A DNA stretch of 64,000 bases from Cyanophora paradoxa (taxonomy: Eukaryota > Glaucocystophyceae > Cyanophorales > Cyanophoraceae): contig QPMI01000521.1 in the NCBI GenBank assembly GCA_004431415.1, positions 1 through 64,000 of the forward strand. The letters are read 5' to 3'. Both the position numbers and the translations under genes were made by a program. Of the stretch, positions 1-9,320 are shown in pieces. Below the pieces are notes generated by a model that had not been told where the DNA came from, searched no databases, and saw only the letters and a program-made list of their open reading frames with translations. Positions within the stretch are counted from its first letter, which is position 1. The number at the start of each line of letters is the position of its first letter.

Positions 1-193
1 CAGTCACAGGCGTCACAGTCAATTAAATAGGTGTCACACCCGATTATCTGACCATTTTCAGTAAGACCATCTGAAATTCTGAATTTCTCAGTGTCAACTA
101 ACTCGGAAATCGCAATACTCTATGTTTCTCCGATTTCTCCAACCCTGAAAACACACCTGTTATTCTCTCATCTATCTCATGAGATACTCTCGT
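1..193. repeat. Left terminal inverted repeat of element 1 (inner part)
   Basis: This stretch matches the reverse complement of 25365-25557 with one mismatch seen (position 2). Identity stops abruptly after position 193, which marks the inner TIR boundary. The outer part lies left of the window. It carries, on the minus strand, a copy of the 3' end of the SpeD-like gene found whole at the other end, so the plus-strand frame at 91-288 is most likely an antisense shadow. Confidence 0.92.
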
Positions 194-315
194 TTCGCCA
201 AAAATTGACAAACGATTTCCCATCATGCTGTAAAGGAAACATGCCGATTAACCAGCAATTCACAATTTCCATGGGACTTACATCTTGATTGTAAAAGAAC
301 TCAAGATCATTATGA

Positions 316-444
316 GATCTTTCAAGAGATGGGATTGCGAATTACAAGGAGATCAACCTTTGTAGATTCTTGAAAAAGAATGGTGCTAAATGGGATAAGA
401 CAATTCGCCGATGGTATACAGAAGATCAAGAGTCCCCTTCTTAA
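316..444 (+). CDS. Possible DUF5710-like small protein, start unresolved
   Basis: An open frame ends at a TAA at 442-444 and contains the string FLKKNGAKWDKTIRRWY. This resembles the short domain in which a GAKWD or GARWD core is followed by a WY pair (DUF5710-like, many phages and plasmids). No ATG lies in the open part after the upstream in-frame TGA at 313-315, so the start may be lost to a frameshift as in neighbouring genes. It lies just past the 3' end of the minor capsid gene on the opposite strand. The function of such domains is unknown to me. The motif is suggestive but short. Confidence 0.25.
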   Translation, partial: DLSRDGIANYKEINLCRFLKKNGAKWDKTIRRWYTEDQESPS

Positions 445-478
445 TATTTTCGAGACAGATGGGGATTTCAGGATCGGT

Positions 479-1399
479 TTAATCATTACCAATAGCCAAG
501 AACTCAACTGGAATGAGTTGTCAATTCCATTCATATCTACAAGATCACCATAATAATCGCGAAACTCAACTGTTAACTCTCTAATCACCAAGGTTTCGAT
601 CGGTTATTTTTATGTATTCACTGTGCTCTCCACTGTGATAAACATACTGTCCAATATCTTTACTTAATTGCAATCTGAGAATCGCCCCTTGATTCTGTGG
701 TTGAGATTGGGACAATATTGTGGTTTGTAGCAAATGGGGAGAGTTCTTTAATGTGCATGTATAAATACTGTTCTGCATTCATATCTGTCATCTTGGCTGC
801 TTCTAACTTGTAGTTTAAGCGAGATGCCTCGAATTCATATCCTGTGAATGTTATTCCCATTGGGATGGTTTGGGGTGATTGGTATTCCTGCAAATAAAGG
901 AAATTCTCGGGGCATATAAAGACCTTGCAGACTCTGGGAAATCGTATCTGTTCAATGGAAGCACCCATCACAGAACTCACCCCAAGAAGTTTACCCAATC
1001 TCTGTGTAGATGCAACCATATCGAATTGAACATTACTGTAAAACTCCAATTTGTAGGAGGTAGGTTGTAGTAGACCTTGAATGCATATGTGAGATTGTTG
1101 CTCCCAGTAAATGTGAAATTCAGACCATAATTATATGGACTGGTGACCCCGAAATGACCTTGATTTATATAACCACTTGGGAGAAGGAAGACCTGTTTGG
1201 TTTCAGAGATGCCTTGGTAGTAGAATCTGACAAGAAGGTGGTCTGTTCCAATGGAGTTATAGATGCTGTTGGGGATCTCTGCATACAAAACTCGACATTC
1301 TCTTGGTTTGGTCACTGGGGTTGTGAGTGAAACTTTGTAGGAGTTTTCTATTTGTCCATCTGATCGGTCTCTGCTATCTATATTGACCAGCCGAATCAT
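479..1399 (-). CDS. Minor capsid protein A (penton-like), frameshifted
   Basis: About 300 residues, homologous to the element 2 gene at 58616-59571. Shared features are the N-terminal DSRDR string, the AEIPNSIYNS segment typical of vertex/minor capsid jelly-roll proteins of Polintons and large DNA viruses, a central MN(A/S)(E/D)QYL segment, and SKDIGQYVY against SQDVGKFVY. The gene starts at the ATG complementary to 1397-1399 and is read divergently from minor capsid gene B. Comparison with element 2 indicates frame changes near 1000, 700-760, 595 and 500. A putative stop at 479-481 gives a C-terminus similar in length to element 2. The capsid role is inferred from weak motif similarity and gene order. 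Confidence 0.65.
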
Positions 1400-1427
1400 T
1401 TTAATATATGTTTATAGATAAAAGAAG
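1400..1427. promoter_or_regulatory. Shared divergent promoter of minor capsid genes A and B
   Basis: Only 28 bases separate the two divergent start codons. They are almost purely A/T and include TTAATATATG and TTATAGATAAAA. Element 2 has the same arrangement at 58589-58615. A bidirectional TATA-type late promoter with very short leaders is the simplest reading. Confidence 0.5.
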
Positions 1428-2444
1428 ATGCCTGTGGATTACATCGAATGAGCCTTTCAATACAATTTCGGGAGATGGACCAACTTCGAGTTTTATTGCT
1501 CGCCTCCCCAGCACCTATGAATTTGTGAGAGCCAGTAAGACTGGTTTCAGCAGAATTCTATAACAGCATTCCCATGGTGAGTGGTGAAACCAAAGTAGGA
1601 GATGTGACAATAGATAATGCAATCTACCTTTATTGGTCTGAATATTATTCTGGTGCAGGAAGCACTGTATTCCAAACTGATCGACCTGCTGCCGATTATG
1701 AGCAATGGAAGCACATTGTGATAAGTCGCAGCACACCCATTCAAACCACCAACAACTGGTGAATGTAATTAACTCCAAACTTGCATGAGAGAGCCCAGTA
1801 GCAATTCGCTGTAAATGGGATGATACACTGAAACGAGTAATATTCCATTCCCACCATACCGTTTTACCTGGCTTTCTCAACTGCAATAAACCCAACCAGG
1901 CGCAGATTCAGAGGTTTTTGAGTTCTGCTCGACTGCTTGTCTTGATCCTGGGAGATATGGTAACACCCCAATCCAATCACAGTTTAAATACTCTGACTGA
2001 TGGTATCTTTACTGGGTCGATGGTGCATGGTATCATATCTTCATTTGAACCTGAAAAGACCAGGGATAGTGTTCTGTTTGTGAGAGTAAAGGAGTTGGGT
2101 GATCTGGTTCAATGTGGTGATGGTCTCCTCACTGGATATTTCCACAAAATCGTTGTTCAGATAAAGATTATGGTGAGCATGTCGTTTATAATTCGACAGA
2201 AGCCCATCGATTTATAAATACTATAACAAGAATCTGGACTTTCCACATTTTCGGTTGATATTGTGAATGCAGTTAATGAACCAATGATTTCGAGGGTCAA
2301 CCTGTCCACCTCACCTTCGAAATTCGATATGGTGATGAACCTGCTGGTGATCCTGTGTACGAATACTTTAAGAGGAGAATGCGGAAACACATCCATCTTA
2401 TCCAGTTATTGCGAATTTTGCGTAAAATCAAGGATCATTGGTGA
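1428..2444 (+). CDS. Minor capsid protein B (penton-like), frameshifted
   Basis: Homologue of the intact-looking element 2 gene at 57632-58588. The start MPVDYI matches MPTDYV there. Internal matches include RLPSTYEFV (RLPKVYQDV) and, near the end, FEIRYGDEPAGDPVYE (LEIRYGPDEPNGDVVYE). The coding frame changes several times: one shift near 1530 looks like an extra C, and others lie between 1760 and 2300. The last frame ends at TGA 2442-2444 after a basic tail. It lies head-to-head with minor capsid A and just upstream of the major capsid gene, so it is probably a late structural gene. The vertex/penton assignment is an inference. Confidence 0.65.
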
Positions 2445-2479
2445 ATTTTTTATGTTGCAGTATAATAAAAGAGATAATC

Positions 2480-3846
2480 ATGGATATTACTTCGACCCTC
2501 CAACGTCTTTCTCTGAAAGAAGCTCTAACAACCCCGGAGAAGCCAAGGCGTTCTTCTTGGACAACTCTCTCATGCTTGGTCTTGAATCCAAGTCGAAGCC
2601 AGTTCTTGTTGTTGTGAACCCAAGCAACACTTTCGAGAATAATGCTGGAAATCGCATTTCTTTCAAGCTCCCTCGCTACAATTCTGTGGAAAACTCGAAC
2701 TTGCGTTTGACCTTCCAGCTGTCACTTTGCTGGTGATACCGACCTTGTTCGCAATGGATACGTTCGCCCAGTTGGTGCTCTTGTCTCTCGACTTGAAATT
2801 ACCTATGGATCTTACACCTTCCATGTGCCTTCTGATTTCCTTGCTCATTTCCTCTTATCTATTACAGTGAGGATCAACTCGCAAGAAGAAGCGTTCAATG
2901 GAATGGTTCATGGTATCCTGCCCATGGAACCAACCGACTTGGTGGGTCATTTTTCACTGAAATCCCAGTCCCATGGCTAAACCACTACCTACCTCTTGGT
3001 GCTCTCTCAGGAGAAATGGTGGTAACTGTCTGGTTCAAGGATGCTGGAAAGGGTTATGTCGAGACTTCTTATGGTGGTCGTGCTCTTCCTGTTGTTGGTG
3101 GAACAGCTGCTGATAAGACAGAAGATGATGGACTTGGTGCTACTGCTAATGCTACTCTTGCCCATGTTGGTCAACAAATCACCACTTTTGGAATTGGTGC
3201 AACAACAACCCCCGAAATTAAAGTCACTTCTCCTCGTCTTTACATGCATGCTATTAATGTTTCTGATGAACTGTTTGCTACTGTCATTGAGAAGGTGAAG
3301 ACCACTGGTATGGCTATTCCTGCTCTGGATATTGGTTTTGTTGACAGTGTCAATTTTGCTGCAAAAGGCAATGCTCAACCAAATCGTATTAACCTGTCAC
3401 AGATCTCTGGTCTTGTCTATGGTCTTCTTGTTTCAGTTCGTGATGCCGCAGGTATTGATGGTTTCAATGGTTCCCACAGTGTCCTAAAAACGCATGCTAA
3501 CTCAAAAGACATTACTTTCACTGTTGAAATTAATGGTCAACGTCTCTATGCTACTGAGCCCATCCCTCTCCTCAAAGGTGCCGAATTAATTGCGGATGCC
3601 TTCAAGTGCTCAAATATGGACAAGGTTGCAGACAAATATGTCCTCAGTGGTCTACCATTCTGTGTTGATGGAGAGAAAGCGATTCGCAACATTGCCCAGT
3701 CTGGCTATGTTGATCTCACGAACTCCTCCTCTTCTTTCCTTACTCTATATATGCCTTCTGACCAGACAATCACAGTTAATGTTCGTGCTCTCATGCACAG
3801 TTTCATTATTGTTGACAAAGATGGTCTTCGTCGCATTAATCTGTAA
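2480..3846 (+). CDS. Major capsid protein, broken in its first half
   Basis: About 455 residues are expected. The chosen start (MDITSTLQRLSLKEAL) matches element 2 (MDVTQNLQRLGLKELL) and sits 10 bases after the TATA-like TATAATAAAA at 2461-2470. The C-terminal two thirds from about 2862 are one open frame with strings shared with element 2: GYVETSYGGR, RINLSQISGL, ELIADVFKCSN-type and LTGLPFC-type segments. Size, position before the ATPase and the paired jelly-roll-like halves fit a Polinton double-jelly-roll capsid protein, though the fold cannot be proved by eye. Frame changes lie near 2538, 2717-2735 and 2850. The first two look like lost bases in short runs. Confidence 0.8.
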
Positions 3847-3908
3847 AACCATTATCAGTAACAGTTTGTTATTTTTATCTATCTTTAATAAGAAAGATCT
3901 ACAAAGCC

Positions 3909-4691
3909 ATGAACGATTTAGAAGAGTTTAATGCAGGCGAAATGATAACCCCACCATTTCGTGCTCTTTTCATAGGAAAGTCTGCAACAGGCAAGTCAGA
4001 ATGTGTGAAATATTGGTTGAAACAGCTGCATGATGCGAAAAAGATTGATACTGTTCTTGTTGTGAGTGGGACGTCCTTCAATCATTTCTGGGATGCAGTT
4101 GCAACATTGCAACTCGGGAAATGGGATGCTGCTTACATTTCCAAATTACTGGATGAAAGGCAGGAGAAAATCGAAAAAGGGGAACCTGTGAATCAAATGT
4201 GTATTGTCCTTGATGATTTAATAGATAATGAGTTAGTCGATTTAACTCGCGATAAAATTGTTGGCTCTGTTTTCAATCGCGGAAGACACTCGGCAGTATC
4301 CTGTATCTGCATAACTCAGAAATTGCGTAAGGTTTCTTCAACAATTCGAGTAAATTCGGATTATGCTGTGTTCCTGAGTGCTGCTAATCGCAAAGAGCTC
4401 GAAGCAATCGAGGAGGAATACAATATCATGCGAAACAAAGACGATTTCTATAAGATGTTTGAGGAGTATGTGCACTCTTACCAATATATTGTGTGGTCTT
4501 CTGCGAATTATTCGGTGAACTATTATGTTGATAAAGCGGATCTGGTTAAAGACTTTAAGTTTCCTCGGTTCCACAGGAAGCCCAAAAAGAAAGAGGACGA
4601 ATTACCACCTCCACAGAAAGAGGAAGCCCCCAAAGAGGTCAAGAGTGGTGTTCATTCGAATAAACTGATGCGATATAAGAGAGGTTTGTAA
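3909..4691 (+). CDS. Genome-packaging ATPase (FtsK/HerA, A32-like)
   Basis: A 260-residue protein with a Walker A P-loop GKSATGKS at residues 23-30 and a Walker B strand CIVLDDLID near residues 97-105. A later GRHSAVSCICITQ segment is the expected sensor region. The length fits the compact packaging ATPases of Polintons and virophages, which pump genomic DNA into the preformed capsid. It follows the capsid gene by 62 bases and has an intact counterpart in element 2 (55374-56114). The C-terminal 40 residues are charged and rich in P, K and E. The start ATG follows the AT-rich TTTAATAAGAAAG. This is one of the few unbroken core genes in element 1. Confidence 0.92.
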   Translation: MNDLEEFNAGEMITPPFRALFIGKSATGKSECVKYWLKQLHDAKKIDTVLVVSGTSFNHFWDAVATLQLGKWDAAYISKLLDERQEKIEKGEPVNQMCIVLDDLIDNELVDLTRDKIVGSVFNRGRHSAVSCICITQKLRKVSSTIRVNSDYAVFLSAANRKELEAIEEEYNIMRNKDDFYKMFEEYVHSYQYIVWSSANYSVNYYVDKADLVKDFKFPRFHRKPKKKEDELPPPQKEEAPKEVKSGVHSNKLMRYKRGL

Positions 4692-4719
4692 AATAATCTC
4701 TGCTTCTAATAAATATACA

Positions 4720-5454
4720 ATGCCTTCCAAACGCAAAGTTGGTGTTCCTGCTGGTGCTATGTCATATTCTGCATCCTCTGGAACCGGTTCTATTAACACA
4801 GATCCCATGAAATTCAATGGTGTCAATGAAGTGAAAGCATCACAGCAACAGGAGGATCCCCTTAATGCTGCTTACGAAGAATCACCAGATGATAAAGCGC
4901 CCCAAGCATCCACCAGTGATCAACTCAATATTTCGCCCGAAACCTCTAAGATGAAGGCAGTTGGTGAAGGTGCTCGTCGAATTATTGGTGCTGCTGATGA
5001 TAAAGGACTGGGTCTGCAAGATCTCTCACTGGCTCGCAAAGGTGAAGGTGTCTCCAAAGAATCAGACAAGGTAATTCAATCCATGGCTGGTGAGGTCACC
5101 TACAAGGTCGCACCTACACAGAATATTCATCGAATTCCCAAAGCCCAATGGGACGAAATGACTGCGAAACTGAAAGATCTGGAAGCGAAATCGAGTGCTC
5201 TCGAACAGTATGTCTCTGAGAAGAAAGAGAGAGCGAAATTGAAGGAGATGCTGCGAAAGGAGGTGTACAGAATGGGAATCACTGGTCTCCCAGATAAGCA
5301 ATTCATTGGTAAGAAAGAAACTCAAATCGATGAGCAGGCAGTTGATGAGATGAAGACCAAAACCCAGAAGGGCACCATTGAACCTGGTGCTACCAAATCA
5401 GAGGTCGATAAAGGTGTTGCCCCAACAGTATATAAACGACGAGTATGGCTTTAA
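4720..5454 (+). CDS. Coiled-coil virion-associated protein, unknown function
   Basis: A 244-residue protein that directly follows the ATPase. The first half is low-complexity and polar. The second half contains a predicted coiled coil around AQWDEMTAKLKDLEAKSSAL and then EKKERAKLKEMLRKEVYRMG. The element 2 protein (54727-55364) shares this segment (QFDELAAKLRDLEARSANI, KQERAKIREMLRSEMF) and a basic terminus (KRRVWL against RRIRL). Conserved linkage to capsid and ATPase genes suggests a structural or assembly role such as a scaffold or minor virion protein. That is inference; no known domain was recognised. TAATAAATATAC lies just before the ATG. Confidence 0.75.
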   Translation: MPSKRKVGVPAGAMSYSASSGTGSINTDPMKFNGVNEVKASQQQEDPLNAAYEESPDDKAPQASTSDQLNISPETSKMKAVGEGARRIIGAADDKGLGLQDLSLARKGEGVSKESDKVIQSMAGEVTYKVAPTQNIHRIPKAQWDEMTAKLKDLEAKSSALEQYVSEKKERAKLKEMLRKEVYRMGITGLPDKQFIGKKETQIDEQAVDEMKTKTQKGTIEPGATKSEVDKGVAPTVYKRRVWL

Positions 5455-5481
5455 TTATCTCGCATTAAGAGAGAGAGCATC

Positions 5482-5715
5482 ATGGATTTCTTGCGAAAAA
5501 TCATAGAGATGTTTAATCTCCACATTGTGAGCAATTGTCACAGTGGCTGCTGTGAAACCAAAGTCGAAATCGAGTTTTCAGATACTGAAAGCCACGGATC
5601 TGGTGGTAGGAGATTATCCACAGACTCGGTGGATTTCGAGGAGCATATTAAAACAGAGACTGTGAGGCGACGCTCTGTATCTTTCACAGATCCAAAATTA
5701 AATCTCGGTAATTAA
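5482..5715 (+). CDS. Small hypothetical protein (77 aa)
   Basis: An ATG-initiated frame 27 bases after the coiled-coil gene, in the same direction. It has an amphipathic N-terminus (MDFLRKIIEMFNLHIV), a cysteine/histidine cluster (CHSGCC) and an acidic then basic, Ser-rich C-terminus. No family was recognised and no counterpart was found in the visible part of element 2. Tight packing between neighbours is the main support. Confidence 0.5.
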   Translation: MDFLRKIIEMFNLHIVSNCHSGCCETKVEIEFSDTESHGSGGRRLSTDSVDFEEHIKTETVRRRSVSFTDPKLNLGN

Positions 5716-5721
5716 TATCGA

Positions 5722-5835
5722 ATGCTCAGTCTCTCTGAGATCTATGCTCTCCTTGACAGGAAATCCGCTGAATATGCATCCGAAGCCGCAATAAAAAAGC
5801 GTAGACAGGAACTGGTCTCGATCTGCAAAAAATGA
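5722..5835 (+). CDS. Very small hypothetical protein (37 aa)
   Basis: An ATG frame starts seven bases after the stop of the previous gene and ends at TGA 5833-5835. It is helical and charged: LSEIYALLDRKSAEYASEAA followed by a KKRRQELV segment. Its length, tight spacing and helix-forming composition suggest a real gene, but no homologue was recognised. Confidence 0.35.
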   Translation: MLSLSEIYALLDRKSAEYASEAAIKKRRQELVSICKK

Positions 5836-5915
5836 CAAGGGATGTAAGGGTAAGGTGTGTTTGATTGGTGAACCGGACAAATTATTTTCTCGTCCCATTA
5901 TAAGGAACATATCAA

Positions 5916-6143
5916 ATGGAAACTGAATCTGTGGTCGAATTCGAACTTGCAATGAGCGAAATGGATCCCAATGAGAGGAAAAGGTTGTATGACCGCTTGT
6001 ACTTCCAGAAACGCTATCAAGATGAGGAGTTTCGTGAATTATATCGTAAAAAGGCACTGGAACGATATTATCGCAGGAAAGCTGCTGAGATGGATCCCAA
6101 TAATCCAGTAAAACGCCCAGTTGGTCGTCCCAGGAAATACTGA
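5916..6143 (+). CDS. Small basic AT-hook protein
   Basis: 75 residues, highly basic and helical, with repeated RYQDEEFRELYRKKALERY-type segments and a C-terminal AT-hook core PVGRPRKY. AT-hooks bind the minor groove of AT-rich DNA, so a role in genome condensation or transcription is plausible. Element 2 has a likely relative on the minus strand at 53505-53780 with an RGRKP hook and an RRRYNEDPEFRRRHIEASSRY-like helix. ATTATAAGGAAC lies upstream of the ATG. Confidence 0.65.
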   Translation: METESVVEFELAMSEMDPNERKRLYDRLYFQKRYQDEEFRELYRKKALERYYRRKAAEMDPNNPVKRPVGRPRKY

Positions 6144-6337
6144 ACCGCCCCCAAAGTCCCAAATATCCGCTGAATCCTTTTTGTTACCATGATCAATCGA
6201 CGTTTCGATGGATCATTACCATATATCGAGCGCCAATCGGAAAACCCAAAGGTATTTAAAGGTTAGGCGCCAAAAAATGACAAGGATCCGGAGAAATTAA
6301 TTTCTCCATTAAGTATAAGAAGCCCCCGATTTTCGAA

Positions 6338-8699
6338 ATGAACGCTGCCGCCAAGAAATCCCTGAAACGCCTTGTTGACTGGCTTCGTGAAGACGATGTC
6401 CTGTCTGAGAATCTCGTAATTCCTGTTGATCCTGATACCAAAAAACCCTTTTCGCTCATAAAGACGGAGCCTGGAATTGGGATAAATTCGATGAAGCCCT
6501 GAAATCCGGTAAGTATACTGCTTGGGGCATTCTCGCTCGTAATATCATGGTAATTGACTTTGACCAAGAGGAGGATTTCGCCAAATTCGAGGAGCAATTC
6601 CCTGATGATTTCGGTGGTGTCAATCCTCTTGCTAAAACCAAAAAAGGATATCATGCATTCTTCGCTCGACCTGCTGAATTCGACACCATTAAGATCTGGG
6701 ATAAAGCGGGTGCATTCAAAGGAAACCCAAGATCGATTGCAAAACAATTGCATCCACTGGGACTGCTGGGGTAATTAATGTTTGTCCCAGTCCCAACAAA
6801 ACCTGGATCAGAGAGCCATGGGCATCTGAGTGTGAGTTAAATGAACCCACTGCTGAGTTGCAAAAGTGGATTGTTGACAACTACGAATTCCCCAAAGGTG
6901 CACATTCTTATATTGTGAGGAGCATTGAGGAGAATTTGCAGAAACACATTCTTTCTAAACTCGAAGAATTCGGTTTCATCTTGCCCACAATCATCAATGA
7001 GACCAAGATGGGATACAATTTCACTGCTGAGAACAAAGGTCTGATCTGTCCCTGCTGCAAGGGAAGCCATGACTCAAACAATTGGTATATTATTCAAGGG
7101 AAGGAGAAAGACAAGTACATTGTTTCGAGTTACAGTGCAAACTGCAAGAAGCGAAGCATCACTGTTCGTGTGAAGGAAGAGACAGATGTGAAGATCGAAA
7201 ATCTGATTGATCGGTCTGCTGGATCTGATGGTGCCCATTATGATGTTGCACAGGTTGCCTATCTTGTTCTGCAAGACAAATACAAGTATTCCAACAAGAC
7301 CTGGTTCAAGTTCAATGATATATGTGGGATTTGGGAGTTGGATGAAACTGGGAAGCGAATCTTTCTCTGTTTGAGCTGCAAGGTCTGTCCAGTTTATCTT
7401 CAACGTTCTGTTCAACTCGCACAGAGAGCTCTTCGTGATGAAGAGAACCGCAATTCCTTGGAGGAAAGGTGAAAGATTCTGCTGGGAATTGCTAAGAGCC
7501 TCAAACAGACTACATACAGAACTGCACTTATGTCTGATCTTTCAGTTCTGTTCAGTGACAAGACCTTTTTCGAGAGACTTGATACTGTTCCCAACATCAT
7601 AGGATTCACAAATGGTGTATTTGACTTGAACTCCATGACTTTTCGACAGGGACTCCCAGATGATATGGTGAGCAAGACTGTTGGCTACGATTATACCACA
7701 GAAATCGACCAAGAGAAGGTTGCAAAGATTAAGTCCATCTATGCAGATATTATTGAATCGGATACAGACCGCGAATTTATGTTGGGATTAATCGCCTATG
7801 CCCTGAGTGGTTTGACAGAAAATCAGAGATACACTTGTTGGACTGGAATTGGAGCAAATGGGAAATCTCTGCTCCAAGAGTTGGTGAAAGACACATTTGG
7901 TGAATACTATGGGTCACTGGATATGACCTATTGGACGAAACCCAAGAAGAGTTCATCAGAGGCTTCCCCAGAACTCGCTTGCATCCTTGGTAAACGAATT
8001 GTTTTCAGTAATGAAGCAGAAGATGGTGATATGCTTCAACTGAACAAAATCAAACAAGTTACTGGTGGGAATGAGATGAAGGTTCGAACTCTATTCAAAG
8101 ATCTTGTAACATTCATTCCCATGTTCCAGTTGTTCTTGTCTACAAATGACAATCTGGGAATCAGTAAACCAGATGCAGCAATCCAAAGGCGAATTATCTA
8201 CTACCGATTCGAAAATGTCTTCAAGGTGGAACCTCAACCTGGTGAGAAGAAGGCAGACACCACTCTCATGCGCCTCATGAAGAATGATGATGATTATAAA
8301 ATGGCGCATATGTCCATTCTCCTGGAAATGTGGAGAACCCATTCTCTCAATACATTCGTCACCAAACCTCCCCAGTCCATTGTTGATCAAGGTATGGAGT
8401 ATTTCAATGAGAATGACAAGATTGGAGAGTGGATTCGAGAGAATTATGAACTCACCAAGAGTCAAGGCGATTTCACTACAAGTGAGTCCATCATGAGTGA
8501 CTTCAAGAGAGACCACATGGGCAAATCTGATGAGAAAATCTCAGATTGCACCATTATGAAGAGACTTCGCGAAGTCTTTAATGTGAAGTCTGACAGAAAA
8601 CGAGTGAATGGTGTACTTTGCCGTGGTTACTTTGGGATCATAAAGAAGCATGGTCGCAGATTGATGGATGACAGTGATGAGGAGGTTGGGGATGAGTAA
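6338..8699 (+). CDS. Primase-polymerase / SF3 helicase, broken
   Basis: A replicative primase-helicase of about 780 residues. The N-terminal part looks like an archaeo-eukaryotic primase domain: NIMVIDFD gives the catalytic DxD and GYHAFF the following histidine. A CPCC...H...C zinc-ribbon-like segment follows near 7040-7150. The C-terminal part (7530 on) is a D5/SF3 helicase with NIIGFTNGVFDL, Walker A GIGANGKS (about 7850), a Walker B-like KRIVFSNEAEDG, and motif C FLSTND. The ATG at 6338 starts MNAAAKKSLKRL after TAAGTATAAGAAG. Frames change near 6480 and 6725, and an in-frame TGA at 7470-7472 separates primase and helicase halves. The downstream 389-residue helicase part is intact and could in principle be made separately. 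Confidence 0.85.
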
Positions 8700-8759
8700 A
8701 TAAAACGGAATCAATACTTATACTGTGAATTTCTAATTTTTTAAAACCCTTACTGTAAA

Positions 8760-8915
8760 TGGTTTGTGTGACAGGTGTGACAGGTATTTTAATTGACTGT
8801 GACGGGTGTGACAGGTGTGACAGGTGTTTTCAGGAGTCTGAGGATTTTTAAAAAGTTTAAAAAGTTTGAAAATAGGTGTCACACCTGTCACACCCGTCAC
8901 ACCCAATTAACCACA
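8760..8915. repeat. Internal TGTGACAGG repeat cluster arranged as inverted arms
   Basis: Several TGTGACAGG(T) units on the plus strand (8766-8830) are followed by the complementary CACACCTGTCACACC units (8877-8912), separated by an AT-rich stretch. The same repeat family fills the right terminal region (25530-25940). No gene fits between 8700 and 9053. A central copy of the terminal repeat could be a replication or recombination site, or a binding site for an element-encoded protein. Confidence 0.75.
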
Positions 8916-9053
8916 GACTCCCCCCTGTGGGTCGATCACTTTTCCGAAGAATAATCGAAGGATATCAAAACGTATCGGAAATCGGTGTGTTGTGACAAAA
9001 ATTGACTGGCGATTTAAGGGATCGTTGCGTGTTTCACTTGACTAAGACAGAAA

Positions 9054-9320
9054 ATGGATTATTTCGATGAAATTCGGCGGCAGCTTGTCGAAAAGAATGA
9101 TATTGCAGAGGTGGCGGATTATATTGCAAAGATCAAAGCAATTAACGGTAGACCCTATCAAAAGAAGCGTGTTTATGCAAGCAGACTCGACACAGTAAAT
9201 GTATATGTCCCAAAGGCACGAATGTGCGAATTATCAGAACCTGAAAAATGGGAAATGCGTTTAAAATGCCCAAAAATAATATGTTCCCTTAAAGTAAAAG
9301 ATGCCCCGCCAATCCAATAG
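9054..9320 (+). CDS. Small hypothetical protein (88 aa)
   Basis: An ATG frame between the central repeats and the polymerase gene, overlapping the latter by 20 bases. The N-terminus is acidic and helical (MDYFDEIRRQLVEKNDIAEV); the middle is basic. No domain was recognised. Its place directly before polB is where some protein-primed systems keep a terminal protein, but nothing in the sequence shows that role. Confidence 0.5.
   Translation: MDYFDEIRRQLVEKNDIAEVADYIAKIKAINGRPYQKKRVYASRLDTVNVYVPKARMCELSEPEKWEMRLKCPKIICSLKVKDAPPIQ

Noticed and set aside
91-288. A 65-residue frame at the left end
   Set aside because: It starts at GTG and is antisense to the TIR copy of the speD-like 3' end, with no domain of its own.
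6189-6266. A 25-residue frame (MINRRFDGSLPYIERQSENP...)
   Set aside because: It is too short and lacks any recognisable motif; it could be real but is not supportable.
8760-8915. CRISPR-like array of TGTGACAGG repeats
   Set aside because: The units are short, contiguous and mirrored, without unique spacers of constant length, and the setting is a eukaryotic virus element.
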